Below, piece after piece: positions 1 to 9,537 of a stretch of 64,000 nt of DNA. The notes beneath the pieces are model-generated. The model searched no databases and was not told where the DNA came from. It worked only from the letters and a program-made list of their open reading frames with translations. Source of the DNA: Millisia brevis NBRC 105863 (GTDB taxonomy: Bacteria; Actinomycetota; Actinomycetes; Mycobacteriales; Mycobacteriaceae); assembly GCF_001552615.1 (NCBI RefSeq), contig NZ_BCRN01000001.1:1-64000 (forward strand), given 5' to 3'. The translations under genes were made by a program, and so were the position numbers. How positions within the stretch are numbered: position 1 is the first letter of the stretch; each line of letters starts with the position of its first letter.

Positions 1-111
1 AAAGGCACAATTTGCGACGTATTCACCCCGCGGACGTGTCGATCGGGGCGCCGAATCGGGTGGGGAGACGCATCCAGCCCGGTGGGCGGAGCCGACGGCT
101 AGCGTTGACGC

Positions 112-879
112 ATGTCCAGCTCCGAGAAGACCCCGATCCGCGACGCACCGGCCGATGACTCGACCTCCGGTACCGGCCATGCGCGGGAGGACTTCCGTAT
201 GACGGTGATGCGGCGGGCGCTCGATCTCTTCGCGTCCCATGGATACGAGGCGACCACGGTCGATCAGATCGCCGATGTCTCCGGGATCTCGCGACGTACC
301 TTTTTCCGGCAGTTCCGCGCGAAGGAGGATGTGGTCTTCGTCGACCACGACCATGCGCTGGATCAGGTGACCGACTATCTGTCCCTCGATCACCCGGATC
401 CGATCGGTGCGGTCTGCCAGGCGACGGAGATCGTCTACCGGCGCTTTCTGGAACTCGGTCCCCTGGCCGAGCAGCGCTATCGCGTCGTACGCCAGGTCCC
501 CACTCTCCGGGACCGGGAGATTCTGATGACCACTCGCTACGAGCGTCTCTTCCACAGTTACCTGCAGCGCAACCTCCCCGCTGCCCGGCGCCTCGACGCG
601 GTGCAGATCGCGGCCGCGATCACCGCCACCCACAACTGGTTCCTGCGCAGGATGGTGCGCGGCGAATCGGCGGGGTTGGCGGCTCTGCGCACGTCGTTGA
701 CCGAACTGTGCAGCCGTTTTGTGGCGCCGAGCCCGCGTTCGGACACCGATTCGACCGAATCGATGGTGGTCGCGGTCTTCCCCACCGGAGCCGAACCCAC
801 CCAAATCGCCGAAGCGATCGACCGCGCCCTGCGTCGGGCGGAAGATGGGTATCCGGGAGACGCGTCCAGTCGGAGTTGA
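112..879 (+). CDS. TetR-family transcriptional regulator, probable regulator of fadE25
   Basis: A 255-residue TetR/AcrR-type repressor. After a disordered N-terminus of about 30 residues, the DNA-binding helix-turn-helix lies at roughly residues 35-80, with the typical pattern ALDLFASHGYEATTVDQIA and then SGISRRTFFRQF. The rest is an all-helical ligand-binding domain without a recognisable ligand signature. It lies 181 bp upstream of, and in the same direction as, the acyl-CoA dehydrogenase fadE25. That gap holds two near-identical palindromes typical of TetR operators, so I infer that it controls fadE25, perhaps in response to an acyl-CoA. The ATG at 112 is the first start before the HTH. 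No strong ribosome-binding site precedes it, so a short-leader or leaderless transcript is possible. The family call is firm; the target and ligand are inferred. Confidence 0.9.
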   Translation: MSSSEKTPIRDAPADDSTSGTGHAREDFRMTVMRRALDLFASHGYEATTVDQIADVSGISRRTFFRQFRAKEDVVFVDHDHALDQVTDYLSLDHPDPIGAVCQATEIVYRRFLELGPLAEQRYRVVRQVPTLRDREILMTTRYERLFHSYLQRNLPAARRLDAVQIAAAITATHNWFLRRMVRGESAGLAALRTSLTELCSRFVAPSPRSDTDSTESMVVAVFPTGAEPTQIAEAIDRALRRAEDGYPGDASSRS

Positions 880-1000
880 TCATCGTGTCGTCTTCGCCGA
901 GTGCCGCAGATGCTTGACCCACTATGACCTGCGTCGCATCTCGGCAAGATTGACCATTTTCCCCAACGACGGCCGCGCGTCCCCTATGATCGGGCGACGA

Positions 1001-1035
1001 TGGCACTCAGTGCCATAGACATGACACTTAGTGTC
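1001..1035. promoter_or_regulatory. Twin TetR-type operator upstream of fadE25
   Basis: Two palindromes of the same design lie 26-60 bp before the fadE25 start: TGGCACTCAGTGCCA at 1001-1015 (perfect 7-1-7) and GACACTTAGTGTC at 1023-1035 (perfect 6-1-6). Both share CACTnAGTG, and their centres are 21 bp apart, two helical turns, so two repressor dimers would sit on one face of the DNA. The likely binder is the TetR protein coded just upstream. Confidence 0.75.
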
Positions 1036-1060
1036 GGACCAGCGACTGTGAGGTAACACC

Positions 1061-2221
1061 ATGGCCGGTAACCCGGACTTCGACCTTTTCCAGCTCCCCG
1101 AGGAACACGACGAACTGCGCTCGGCGATCCGCGATCTGTCGGTCAAGCAGATCGAGCCCTACGCGGCCGAGGTCGACGAGAACGAGCGGTACCCCGAGGA
1201 AGCGCTCGAGGCTCTCAACGCGTCCGGCTTCAACGCGGTCCACATCCCCGAGGAATACGGTGGTCAGGGCGCCGATTCGGTGGCGACCGTCATCGTGATC
1301 GAGGAGGTCTCCCGGGTCTGCGCCTCCTCCTCCCTGATCCCCGCGGTCAACAAGCTCGGCACGATGGGCCTGATCCTCAACGGTTCCGAGGACCTCAAGA
1401 AGCAGGTTCTGCCGGACATCGTCAACGGCGCGACCGCCTCCTATGCCCTCTCCGAGCGGGAGGCCGGCTCCGACGCCGCCGCCATGCGCACCAAGGCGAC
1501 CAAGGACGGCGACAGCTGGGTCCTCAACGGCACCAAGTGCTGGATCACCAACGGCAGCAAGTCGACCTGGTTCACCGTCATGGCGGTGACCGACCCGGAG
1601 AAGGGCGCCAACGGCATCTCGGCGTTCATGGTCCACAAGGACGATCCGGGCTTCGTGGTCGGTCCGAAGGAGAAGAAGCTCGGTATCAAGGGCAGCCCGA
1701 CCAACGAGCTGTACTTCGAGAGCTGCCGCATCCCCGGCGACCGCATCATCGGCGAGGTCGGCACCGGTTTCAAGACCGCGCTGCAGACCCTCGACCACAC
1801 CCGTCCGACCATCGGCGCCCAGGCCGTGGGCATCGCCCAGGGCGCGCTGGACGCGGCGATCGCCTACACCAAGGATCGCAAGCAGTTCGGCAAGGCGATC
1901 TCCACCTTCCAGGGTGTGGAGTTCATGCTCGCCGACATGGCGATGAACACCGAGGCCGCCCGGCTGATGGTCTACCACTCCGCGGCGCGCGCCGAGCGGG
2001 GCGAGAAGAACCTCGGCTTCATCTCGTCGGCGTCGAAGTGCTTCGCGTCCGATGTCGCCATGCAGGTGACCACCGACGCCGTGCAGCTCTTTGGTGGCGC
2101 CGGTTATACCCGCGACTTCCCGGTGGAGCGGATGATGCGCGACGCCAAGATCACCCAGATCTACGAGGGCACCAACCAGATTCAGCGAGTGGTCATGTCC
2201 CGCGCGCTGCTGCGCGGCTGA
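1061..2221 (+). CDS. fadE25: Acyl-CoA dehydrogenase, FadE25 type
   Basis: A 386-residue FAD-dependent acyl-CoA dehydrogenase of the short/medium-chain type, which makes the trans-2,3 double bond in fatty-acid or branched-chain acyl-CoA breakdown. The sequence closely resembles mycobacterial FadE25 from memory of that family, for example in the stretch HIPEEYGGQGADSVAT. The flavin/substrate signature YALSEREAGSDAA is near residues 127-139, the mid-domain motif WITNGSKST follows, and the C-terminal QIYEGTNQIQR (about 367-377) carries the glutamate that serves as catalytic base in this family. Length is normal. ATG at 1061 follows GAGGTAAC. The twin palindrome upstream indicates repression by the adjacent TetR protein. 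A strong hairpin follows the stop. Exact acyl preference cannot be read from the sequence. Confidence 0.95.
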   Translation: MAGNPDFDLFQLPEEHDELRSAIRDLSVKQIEPYAAEVDENERYPEEALEALNASGFNAVHIPEEYGGQGADSVATVIVIEEVSRVCASSSLIPAVNKLGTMGLILNGSEDLKKQVLPDIVNGATASYALSEREAGSDAAAMRTKATKDGDSWVLNGTKCWITNGSKSTWFTVMAVTDPEKGANGISAFMVHKDDPGFVVGPKEKKLGIKGSPTNELYFESCRIPGDRIIGEVGTGFKTALQTLDHTRPTIGAQAVGIAQGALDAAIAYTKDRKQFGKAISTFQGVEFMLADMAMNTEAARLMVYHSAARAERGEKNLGFISSASKCFASDVAMQVTTDAVQLFGGAGYTRDFPVERMMRDAKITQIYEGTNQIQRVVMSRALLRG

Positions 2222-2253
2222 TCCCGGCCCGCGCCGACTGCTACAAACACCCC

Positions 2254-2300
2254 CGTGAGCGCGGGGCCGCGACAATTATTGCCGCGGCCCCGCGCTCACG
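2254..2300. terminator. Bidirectional hairpin terminator between fadE25 and the convergent S4 gene
   Basis: A 47-bp, almost perfect palindrome: 18-bp arms (2254-2271 and 2283-2300) of GC-rich sequence around the apex ACAATTATTGC. It sits between two convergent genes and is followed by T-containing sequence on both sides, so it can end transcripts from either direction. The apex CAATTATTG is itself palindromic and is exactly centred. The same apex recurs in the hairpin at 59719-59793. Confidence 0.75.
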
Positions 2301-2324
2301 CCGTTTCTGTGGACGCCTCCACCG

Positions 2325-2699
2325 CTACTCGCGTCCCATCAACCGGTCGAGGTCGCGCCGCTCGCGTTTGGTGGGCCGGCCGGCGCCGCGGTCGCGGTGC
2401 GGCAGCGACGCGAGAACCTCCTTGGGCGGGGGCGGCGGGCTGTGGTCGATGAAGCAGGTCGCGGCCACCGGGGCGGATACCCGCTTGTTGATCGGTCGCA
2501 CCACCTCGACGATGCGTTCGCGCCCGTCGACCCGCAGCCGCACCCGCATGCCGGGGACGACCGTTTGTGCGGCTTTGGCGGTGACGTCGTCCACCCGAAC
2601 GTGCCCGCCGCGGCAGGCCGTGGCCGCCATCGACCGCGTCTTGAACAGCCGGATCGCCCACAGCCACGCGTCGACTCGGCAACTTGTCGGCTCGCTCAT
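2325..2699 (-). CDS. S4-domain RNA-binding protein (Hsp15-like)
   Basis: A 124-residue protein with an N-terminal S4 RNA-binding domain: RVDAWLWAIRLFKTRSMA followed by GHVRVDDVTAKAAQTV at about residues 8-45. A basic C-terminus ends in GRPTKRERRDLDRL. This layout matches the Hsp15/YrfH family, which in Escherichia coli binds ribosomal large subunits carrying stalled nascent chains. Actinobacterial members are usually annotated only as S4-domain proteins, so the ribosome-rescue role is inferred. It starts 11 bp after the SDR gene stop and is the last gene of the minus-strand treS-mak-SDR-S4 run. The shared hairpin at 2254-2300 terminates it. Confidence 0.85.
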   Translation of the reverse strand: MSEPTSCRVDAWLWAIRLFKTRSMAATACRGGHVRVDDVTAKAAQTVVPGMRVRLRVDGRERIVEVVRPINKRVSAPVAATCFIDHSPPPPPKEVLASLPHRDRGAGRPTKRERRDLDRLMGRE

Positions 2700-2710
2700 C
2701 GTCCGCCCAC

Positions 2711-3466
2711 TCAGTCTTTCGGGCCACCCGCGACGTAGATGACCTGCCCCGATACGAAGCCGGCACCCTCGCTGACCAGGAACGACGCGGTATGTGCGAT
2801 GTCGGCCGGCTGTCCGACGCGCCCGACCGGGATCGCCGCCGCCGCAATGGCCTTGAAGTCCTCGAAGGAGGCGCCGACCCGTTCGGCGGTGGCCGCGGTC
2901 ATCTCCGTTTCGATGAAACCCGGGGCGATCGCGTTGGCGGTGATGCCGTAGCGACCGAGCTCGATCGCGAGGGTCTTGGTGAAACCCTGCATTCCGGCCT
3001 TGGCCGCGGAGTAGTTGGCCTGACCGCGGTTGCCGAGCGCGGAGGTCGACGACAGGTTGACGATGCGCCCGTACTTCGCCTCGACCATGTGCTTCTGTGT
3101 CGCGCGGGTCATCAGGAAGGCGCCGCGCAGGTGGACGCCGAGCACCGCGTCCCAGTCGGTGACGCTCATCTTGAACAGCAGGTTGTCGCGGGTGATGCCG
3201 GCGTTGTTGACCAGCACGGTCGGGGCGCCGAACTCGGTAGCGATCCGCTCGACCGCCTCGGCCACCGACTCCTCGTCGGCGACGTTGGCCCCGATGCCGA
3301 TCGCGGTGCCACCGGCGTCGACGATCGCATCGACCGTGACGGCGGTGGCGGCCTCGTCGAGGTCGAGCACCGCGACCCCGAAACCGTCGGCGGCGAGCCG
3401 CTTGGCCACCTCCGCACCGATTCCCCGGGCCGCGCCGGTGACAATCGCCGTCTTCGTCTGCGCCAC
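2711..3466 (-). CDS. Short-chain dehydrogenase/reductase, FabG-like 3-oxoacyl reductase
   Basis: A 251-residue classical SDR. The Rossmann nucleotide motif TGAARGIG is at about residues 9-16, NNAG at about 86-89, and the catalytic Ser/Tyr/Lys set is visible as NLSS, then YSAAK. PGFIETEM follows the active site as in FabG-type 3-oxoacyl-ACP/CoA reductases. The preferred start is GTG at 3466 (VAQTKTAIVTG), because residues upstream in this frame are unrelated to SDRs and would run into the maltokinase gene. It lies 43 bp after mak and 11 bp before the S4 gene, so it is probably co-transcribed. The exact substrate (ACP- or CoA-linked acyl chain, or another ketone) cannot be decided. Confidence 0.88.
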   Translation of the reverse strand: MAQTKTAIVTGAARGIGAEVAKRLAADGFGVAVLDLDEAATAVTVDAIVDAGGTAIGIGANVADEESVAEAVERIATEFGAPTVLVNNAGITRDNLLFKMSVTDWDAVLGVHLRGAFLMTRATQKHMVEAKYGRIVNLSSTSALGNRGQANYSAAKAGMQGFTKTLAIELGRYGITANAIAPGFIETEMTAATAERVGASFEDFKAIAAAAIPVGRVGQPADIAHTASFLVSEGAGFVSGQVIYVAGGPKD

Positions 3467-3509
3467 GTGGATCGCTTCCCTCCGTCGGACCGCTGCGAAC
3501 GGCTCGACT

Positions 3510-4844
3510 CTATCCCCCGAGGATGCGCTCGACGGCCGCCAGTGGAACACCGATCCAGTCCGGCCGGTTGCGGGTCTCGTAGTCGACCTCGTAGACCGCT
3601 TTGTCCAGCTCGTACGCCGCGAGCAGGGCCGATGGGGTGCGCGGATCGTGTTCGGCGGCGCGGGCGTACCCATCGCAGAACGCTTCGGCCGCGGCCCGGG
3701 CCCCGGCGACCGCCGCCGGCCCGCCGCCCGCGACCGCCGCGGCGTAGTCGTAGGACCGCACCATGCCCGCGACATCGCGCAACGGGCTGTCCGGGGCTCG
3801 CCGCAGGGCCGGATCGGTGGCCGGTTCCCCCTCGAAATCGATAACCACCCAGAGTCCGTCGGCGTCGAGCACCTGCCCCAGGTGCAGGTCGCCGTGCACC
3901 CGATGGATCGGCACCGGCCCGGCGCCTGCCGCCTCGGCCACCAGCGCGGCGGCCCGTTCCCGGTAGGGCGCGAGCCGCGGGACCCGGCGGATATGTTCGT
4001 CGATTCGTTCGGACAGGCCGGTCGCGAGTTCGGCGGCGTCGACCCGTCGACCTCCGAGGGAGCGGTTCAGGTCGCGGTGCACCACCGCGACCGCCTCGCC
4101 GAGCCGGTCGGCCGCCGCGGTCAATTGGTCGACGGCGCCGGTGCGCAGCGCGTCGACCGCCGCGTCGAAGCCGTCGTTCGCCCCGGCCAGGAAGTCCTGC
4201 GCCATCGCGATCGTGGTCCGCCGGCCGTCGACGGTGGTCTCGGCCCACCCGCGCAGCGCCGCGACGTGTGGGCAGCCGACGGTGCCCAACGCCCGGTGGA
4301 TCTCGACGTCCGGGTTCTCACCGTCGGAAAGCTGCCGGAAGAACTTGATCAACACCCGCCCACCGACGACGACGGAGGTATTGGACTGCTCGACCCCGAG
4401 CGGTCGCCCCATGGCCGCCACATCATCGAAACCGTTTGCAAAGGAATGGAATTCGAGCGCGCCGAGCGATCCGTCGACGTCGATGGGCGCCACCGCGTCC
4501 TGCCGGGTGAAGAGCGGGACGTAGGCGGCGATCCCCGCCGGCGTCGCCAGCGCGTCGTCCCAGCGTCGCCCGTCGGCGTCGATCACCAGCGGGTCGACGG
4601 CGTGGATCGCCGACCGATCGTCACTGCCCGGCGATGCGATCAGCGGGACCTGGTAGTCGGCGGAGGTACCGTCCGCGGTGACCGCCCCGACGATCGTGTG
4701 CGCGACTGACGCGCCGATCGGCCACCAGCCGCGCACGTCCACCCGCTCGACCGCCGACGATTTCGCCGAGAACCAGCGGCGATCGCCGAGTCGATCAACG
4801 AGCGACCGTGCCAACGCCGGCGGGTCGATCGACGGTTCGACCAC
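3510..4844 (-). CDS. mak: Maltokinase
   Basis: A 444-residue kinase that phosphorylates maltose to maltose 1-phosphate, the substrate of GlgE for alpha-glucan synthesis. The N-terminus (DRRWFSAKS and the following beta-rich region) is the cap domain typical of actinobacterial maltokinase/Pep2. The phosphotransferase core shows HGDLHLGQVL (catalytic loop, about residue 318) and VIDFEGEP (metal-binding DFE-type motif, about 335). Length matches the mycobacterial enzyme. It starts 4 bp after the treS stop, and TreS and maltokinase form a complex in mycobacteria, so coupled translation makes sense. GlgE itself is not in the window. Confidence 0.93.
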   Translation of the reverse strand: MVEPSIDPPALARSLVDRLGDRRWFSAKSSAVERVDVRGWWPIGASVAHTIVGAVTADGTSADYQVPLIASPGSDDRSAIHAVDPLVIDADGRRWDDALATPAGIAAYVPLFTRQDAVAPIDVDGSLGALEFHSFANGFDDVAAMGRPLGVEQSNTSVVVGGRVLIKFFRQLSDGENPDVEIHRALGTVGCPHVAALRGWAETTVDGRRTTIAMAQDFLAGANDGFDAAVDALRTGAVDQLTAAADRLGEAVAVVHRDLNRSLGGRRVDAAELATGLSERIDEHIRRVPRLAPYRERAAALVAEAAGAGPVPIHRVHGDLHLGQVLDADGLWVVIDFEGEPATDPALRRAPDSPLRDVAGMVRSYDYAAAVAGGGPAAVAGARAAAEAFCDGYARAAEHDPRTPSALLAAYELDKAVYEVDYETRNRPDWIGVPLAAVERILGG

Positions 4845-4848
4845 CGAA

Positions 4849-6633
<1,785 letters not shown>

Positions 6634-6918
6634 AACTCCTCGGTTCGAGCTCGTGACGCGCATATGCCGACCGGACGGGGATGTCACGTTCGGGAGGCTC
6701 GGGGACATGGTAGCCGGCTGTCGGGCGGCCGTGCTGCTGCCGCGAGGGACCGCGACCGCGCCGTTACCGAGCCGACGGACGGCGGGTTGCCGACCGACCT
6801 TCGCCGAACGGTACCGATACTCGAAGGGTCGGCGGAACCAGCCCCCGTCGACCGCTCGACTCGACGAGCACACGCCCGCTCGTCCGCATACCCGTCCCAC
6901 AGGAAGGCCTCCTTCGCG

Positions 6919-7863
6919 ATGCGCGCACCACGCCCACCGGCCCCACCACCGGAACCGCTCCATCCCGACGTCGCGGCGTCCCGCCTGCGCGTCAGCCGCC
7001 GCCGCGCCCTGTTGATCGGCGGCACGGTCGGCATGGGCGGCGTCCTGGCGGCCTGCGCCTCGCCGGCGACATCGACCGATGTCACGACCACGTCCGCGGC
7101 GGCCACGACAGCGGGTGAACCTCCGCTCGCGGCGGCCTCCGCGGTCGACCTGCTCGACACCGCGTCGCGCTGCGAGACCACCTCGGAGGAGACTCAGGGG
7201 CCGTACTGGTTCGACGTCGACGCGATCCGCTCCGATATCCGCGAGGACCGGCCGGGGGCGGCGCTGGACCTGGCGATCCGCGCCGAGAACATCACCGGCT
7301 GTGCCGTCGACGGGTCCGGCGCCGTTCCGATCCCCAATGCGGTGGTCGAGATCTGGCATTGCGACGCCGGCGGGGTCTACTCCGGCTTCGAGGTCTCCTC
7401 GATCGCGGCGAACGGCGGGCGGCCGGGCGGCTCGCCCGCGGGTGCGGCCGGGTCGACCGGTCCCGGCAGCGGGCCCGGCCAGGTATCGGACTGGTCGTAC
7501 AGCGTCGGTACCCGGGAGGGCTCGACCACCGACGACGGCACCTACCTGCGCGGCGCCCAGGTCACCGACGCCAACGGCATCGTGACGTTCACCACGATCT
7601 TCCCCGGCTGGTACACCGGCCGTACCACGCATATCCACCTGAAGGTGCACATCGATCGGTCGACCGCGCTGACCAGTCAGCTCTACTTCCCCGAGGGGAC
7701 GATCGCCGAGATCAACGAGCTCGCCCCGTATACCGATCACCCCGGTTGGCAGGACAACACCCGCAACGACACCGACGGCATCTTCGACCCCAGCGGGATG
7801 ACCACCGTCGCGCACAACGGCGAGCGCTACCTCGCCGCGATCAACCTCGGCATCGCCGTCTGA
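6919..7863 (+). CDS. Secreted intradiol ring-cleavage dioxygenase-like lipoprotein
   Basis: A 314-residue protein with an N-terminal [10 protein letters not shown] (twin-arginine-like) and [10 protein letters not shown] (lipobox with Cys near residue 40), so probably exported folded and lipid-anchored. The C-terminal 200 residues form an intradiol dioxygenase beta sandwich. The likely Fe(III) ligands are present: Tyr in GPYWFD, Tyr in FPGWYTGRT and both His of HIHLKV. Known intradiol enzymes cleave catechols between the hydroxyls, but this exported subfamily has poorly defined substrates. A Gly/Ser/Pro insertion ([20 protein letters not shown]) lies mid-domain. Start ATG 6919 precedes the signal. 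The gene diverges from treS, 285 bp away. It is not part of the cat cluster. Confidence 0.85.
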   Translation: MRAPRPPAPPPEPLHPDVAASRLRVSRRRALLIGGTVGMGGVLAACASPATSTDVTTTSAAATTAGEPPLAAASAVDLLDTASRCETTSEETQGPYWFDVDAIRSDIREDRPGAALDLAIRAENITGCAVDGSGAVPIPNAVVEIWHCDAGGVYSGFEVSSIAANGGRPGGSPAGAAGSTGPGSGPGQVSDWSYSVGTREGSTTDDGTYLRGAQVTDANGIVTFTTIFPGWYTGRTTHIHLKVHIDRSTALTSQLYFPEGTIAEINELAPYTDHPGWQDNTRNDTDGIFDPSGMTTVAHNGERYLAAINLGIAV

Positions 7864-7932
7864 CCCCGCGCCCTCCCCCTACCCGGCCCGCCCCTCCCCG
7901 CCCGCCCCGGCCCCCGACCCCCGCCGAGCGAG

Positions 7933-7985
7933 CCGCGAGAGTGTCGCTTTCTTCGGTTCAGCCGCAGCAACCGTCACTCTCGCGG
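7933..7985. repeat. Imperfect 53-bp hairpin repeat, copy 1 (probable terminator)
   Basis: The outer arms are CCGCGAGAGTG (7933-7943) and CACTCTCGCGG (7975-7985), perfectly complementary, with a partly paired interior. The element is downstream of the intradiol dioxygenase gene and ahead of rsmI, so it could end the upstream transcript. It strongly resembles, in reverse orientation, the element at 37529-37578 after lon, which suggests a dispersed repeat family. Confidence 0.6.
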
Positions 7986-8054
7986 TCGGTGGATCGCGCT
8001 AGTCTGCCGTGTGGGCAGGGGCCGCGGGTGCGGCCGGGAACGCGGGAGGGCGAC

Positions 8055-8924
8055 GTGTCGCAGGAACCGACCGACGGCACGGGCACGCTCTATCTGGTGC
8101 CGACGCCGATCGGCGATACGCGCGATATCACCAACCGGGCGATCGAGGTGCTCATCGCCGCGGACGTGATCGCCTGCGAGGACACCCGCAACACCCGGAC
8201 CCTGCTGAACGCTCTGGGCATCGAGCACAACGGCCTGTTGAGCTACCACGAGCACAACGAGCAGTCCCGCACCGTGCAACTGCTCGCCCGCCTGGAATCC
8301 GGTGCCGATGTGGCGGTCGTCTCCGACGCCGGCACCCCGCTGGTCAACGACCCGGGCTTTCGGTTGGTATCCGCGGCGATCGATCTCGGCATCCCGGTGC
8401 GGCCCCTGCCCGGAGCCAATGCGCCGATCACCGCGCTGATCGGTTCGGGGCTGCCGGTCCACCACTTTCACTACCTGGGATTCCTACCCCGCCGGGGCGC
8501 CGCGCGCCGGGCCGCGCTCGAGGCGGTCCGCTCCGGCACCGCGACGCTGTTGTTGTTCGAGGCGCCGCACCGGATCGTCGAGATGCTCGAGGACGTGCGG
8601 ACGACCTTCGGTGAGCGCCGAGTGGCGTTGGGCCGCAACCTGACCAGGCCGGACGAGGAGTTCCTGCGCGGCCCGATCTCCGAGGTGATCGCCGGGCTCG
8701 AGGCCCTGGAGACCGTTCGCGGCCAGTTCACGGTGGTGATCGAGGGCAAGCCGGACAGCGGCGACCACGGCGAGGAGGCCGCGGCCAACGAGCTGATCGC
8801 GGTGCTGCTGCGCCACGGGGTGGACGGCCGGGCGATCCGCGATGTCGTCTGCGACGTCACCGGGCTCTCCCGCAATCGGGCCTACGCCCTGATCTCCGCC
8901 CAGCGGGCGACCACCGACGACTGA
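8055..8924 (+). CDS. rsmI: 16S rRNA (cytidine-2'-O)-methyltransferase RsmI
   Basis: A 289-residue tetrapyrrole-methylase-fold enzyme that 2'-O-methylates C1402 of 16S rRNA using S-adenosylmethionine. Diagnostic motifs are LVPTPIGDTRDIT at the N-terminus, ACEDTRNTRTLL, SYHEHNE, VSDAGTPLVNDPG (SAM site, about residues 93-105), LPGANAPITAL and FEAPHRI. The C-terminal SRNRAYALI is the usual RsmI helical tail. GTG at 8055 with GGGAGGG at 8044-8050 is preferred; upstream residues in this frame are not conserved. It is a monocistronic-looking gene convergent with the hypothetical membrane protein at 8973-9422. Confidence 0.96.
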   Translation: MSQEPTDGTGTLYLVPTPIGDTRDITNRAIEVLIAADVIACEDTRNTRTLLNALGIEHNGLLSYHEHNEQSRTVQLLARLESGADVAVVSDAGTPLVNDPGFRLVSAAIDLGIPVRPLPGANAPITALIGSGLPVHHFHYLGFLPRRGAARRAALEAVRSGTATLLLFEAPHRIVEMLEDVRTTFGERRVALGRNLTRPDEEFLRGPISEVIAGLEALETVRGQFTVVIEGKPDSGDHGEEAAANELIAVLLRHGVDGRAIRDVVCDVTGLSRNRAYALISAQRATTDD

Positions 8925-8972
8925 CCGCGCCCCGCCTACCCGCCCCTCGGGCCACCCTCTCGGGCAGCGGCG

Positions 8973-9422
8973 TCAGGCAACCGCGAACGGCAGTCCCAGG
9001 CTCTCGAACAGCGGCGCAACCTTCTTGGCCGCCCGCCGACGGCTGGTCCGTTCCCGGAAGGGGCCGGAGCTCAATCCGGAGGTCCGATTGCGGAACAGCA
9101 GGTTGACCAGCATGTAGGTGTGCAGTTCCTGCTGCGGCCGGTCGAGAATCACCTCGACGACGGTGGCCGGGCCGAAGACTCCGGAGCCCTTGCGAAAGAG
9201 CAGTCCCCGCTGCGACGGCCGCTGCTTGAATCCGTTCGCGGCGGCCCATCCGGCGACGGTCGCCCGGATGTCGGCGCCGGGCGGCAGGACAACCTCGTCG
9301 CGGGCCGTCTTGGCGAACAGCGACAGCACGAGCAACGTACCGAGAGCACCGAGTCCGCCCCCGATGATGGGGAGCAGGGAGATACCGGATTCCACAATCA
9401 ACCATCCCGACCGACGAGCCAC
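8973..9422 (-). CDS. Hypothetical protein with one N-terminal membrane helix
   Basis: A 149-residue protein of unknown function. Residues 8-36 are a hydrophobic Gly/Leu-rich helix (IVESGISLLPIIGGGLGALG and onward), so it is probably a membrane-anchored protein. The remaining soluble part has alternating hydrophobic strands (VVEVILDRPQQELHTYML) and an Arg-rich segment (RERTSRRRAAKK). I recognise no family. GTG at 9422 is the only start before the helix. The gene diverges from the M13 peptidase 115 bp away and converges on rsmI. G/C third-position bias supports real coding. Confidence 0.7.
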   Translation of the reverse strand: MARRSGWLIVESGISLLPIIGGGLGALGTLLVLSLFAKTARDEVVLPPGADIRATVAGWAAANGFKQRPSQRGLLFRKGSGVFGPATVVEVILDRPQQELHTYMLVNLLFRNRTSGLSSGPFRERTSRRRAAKKVAPLFESLGLPFAVA

Positions 9423-9537
9423 ACCGACAATTCACACAGGCCGAGGTCCCCCGGCCGTCGCAGACGCTAGCCCATCACCGGACCAACGCCCCATTTCGAA
9501 CATCACACCCCCGCTCGGCGGCGGTAGCCTCGAACGG

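Noticed and set aside
1028-2275. 415-residue open frame antisense to fadE25
   Set aside because: Composition is Val/Leu/Gly/His-rich in the manner of reverse-frame shadows in high-GC genes; no domain, and the plus strand is a certain gene.
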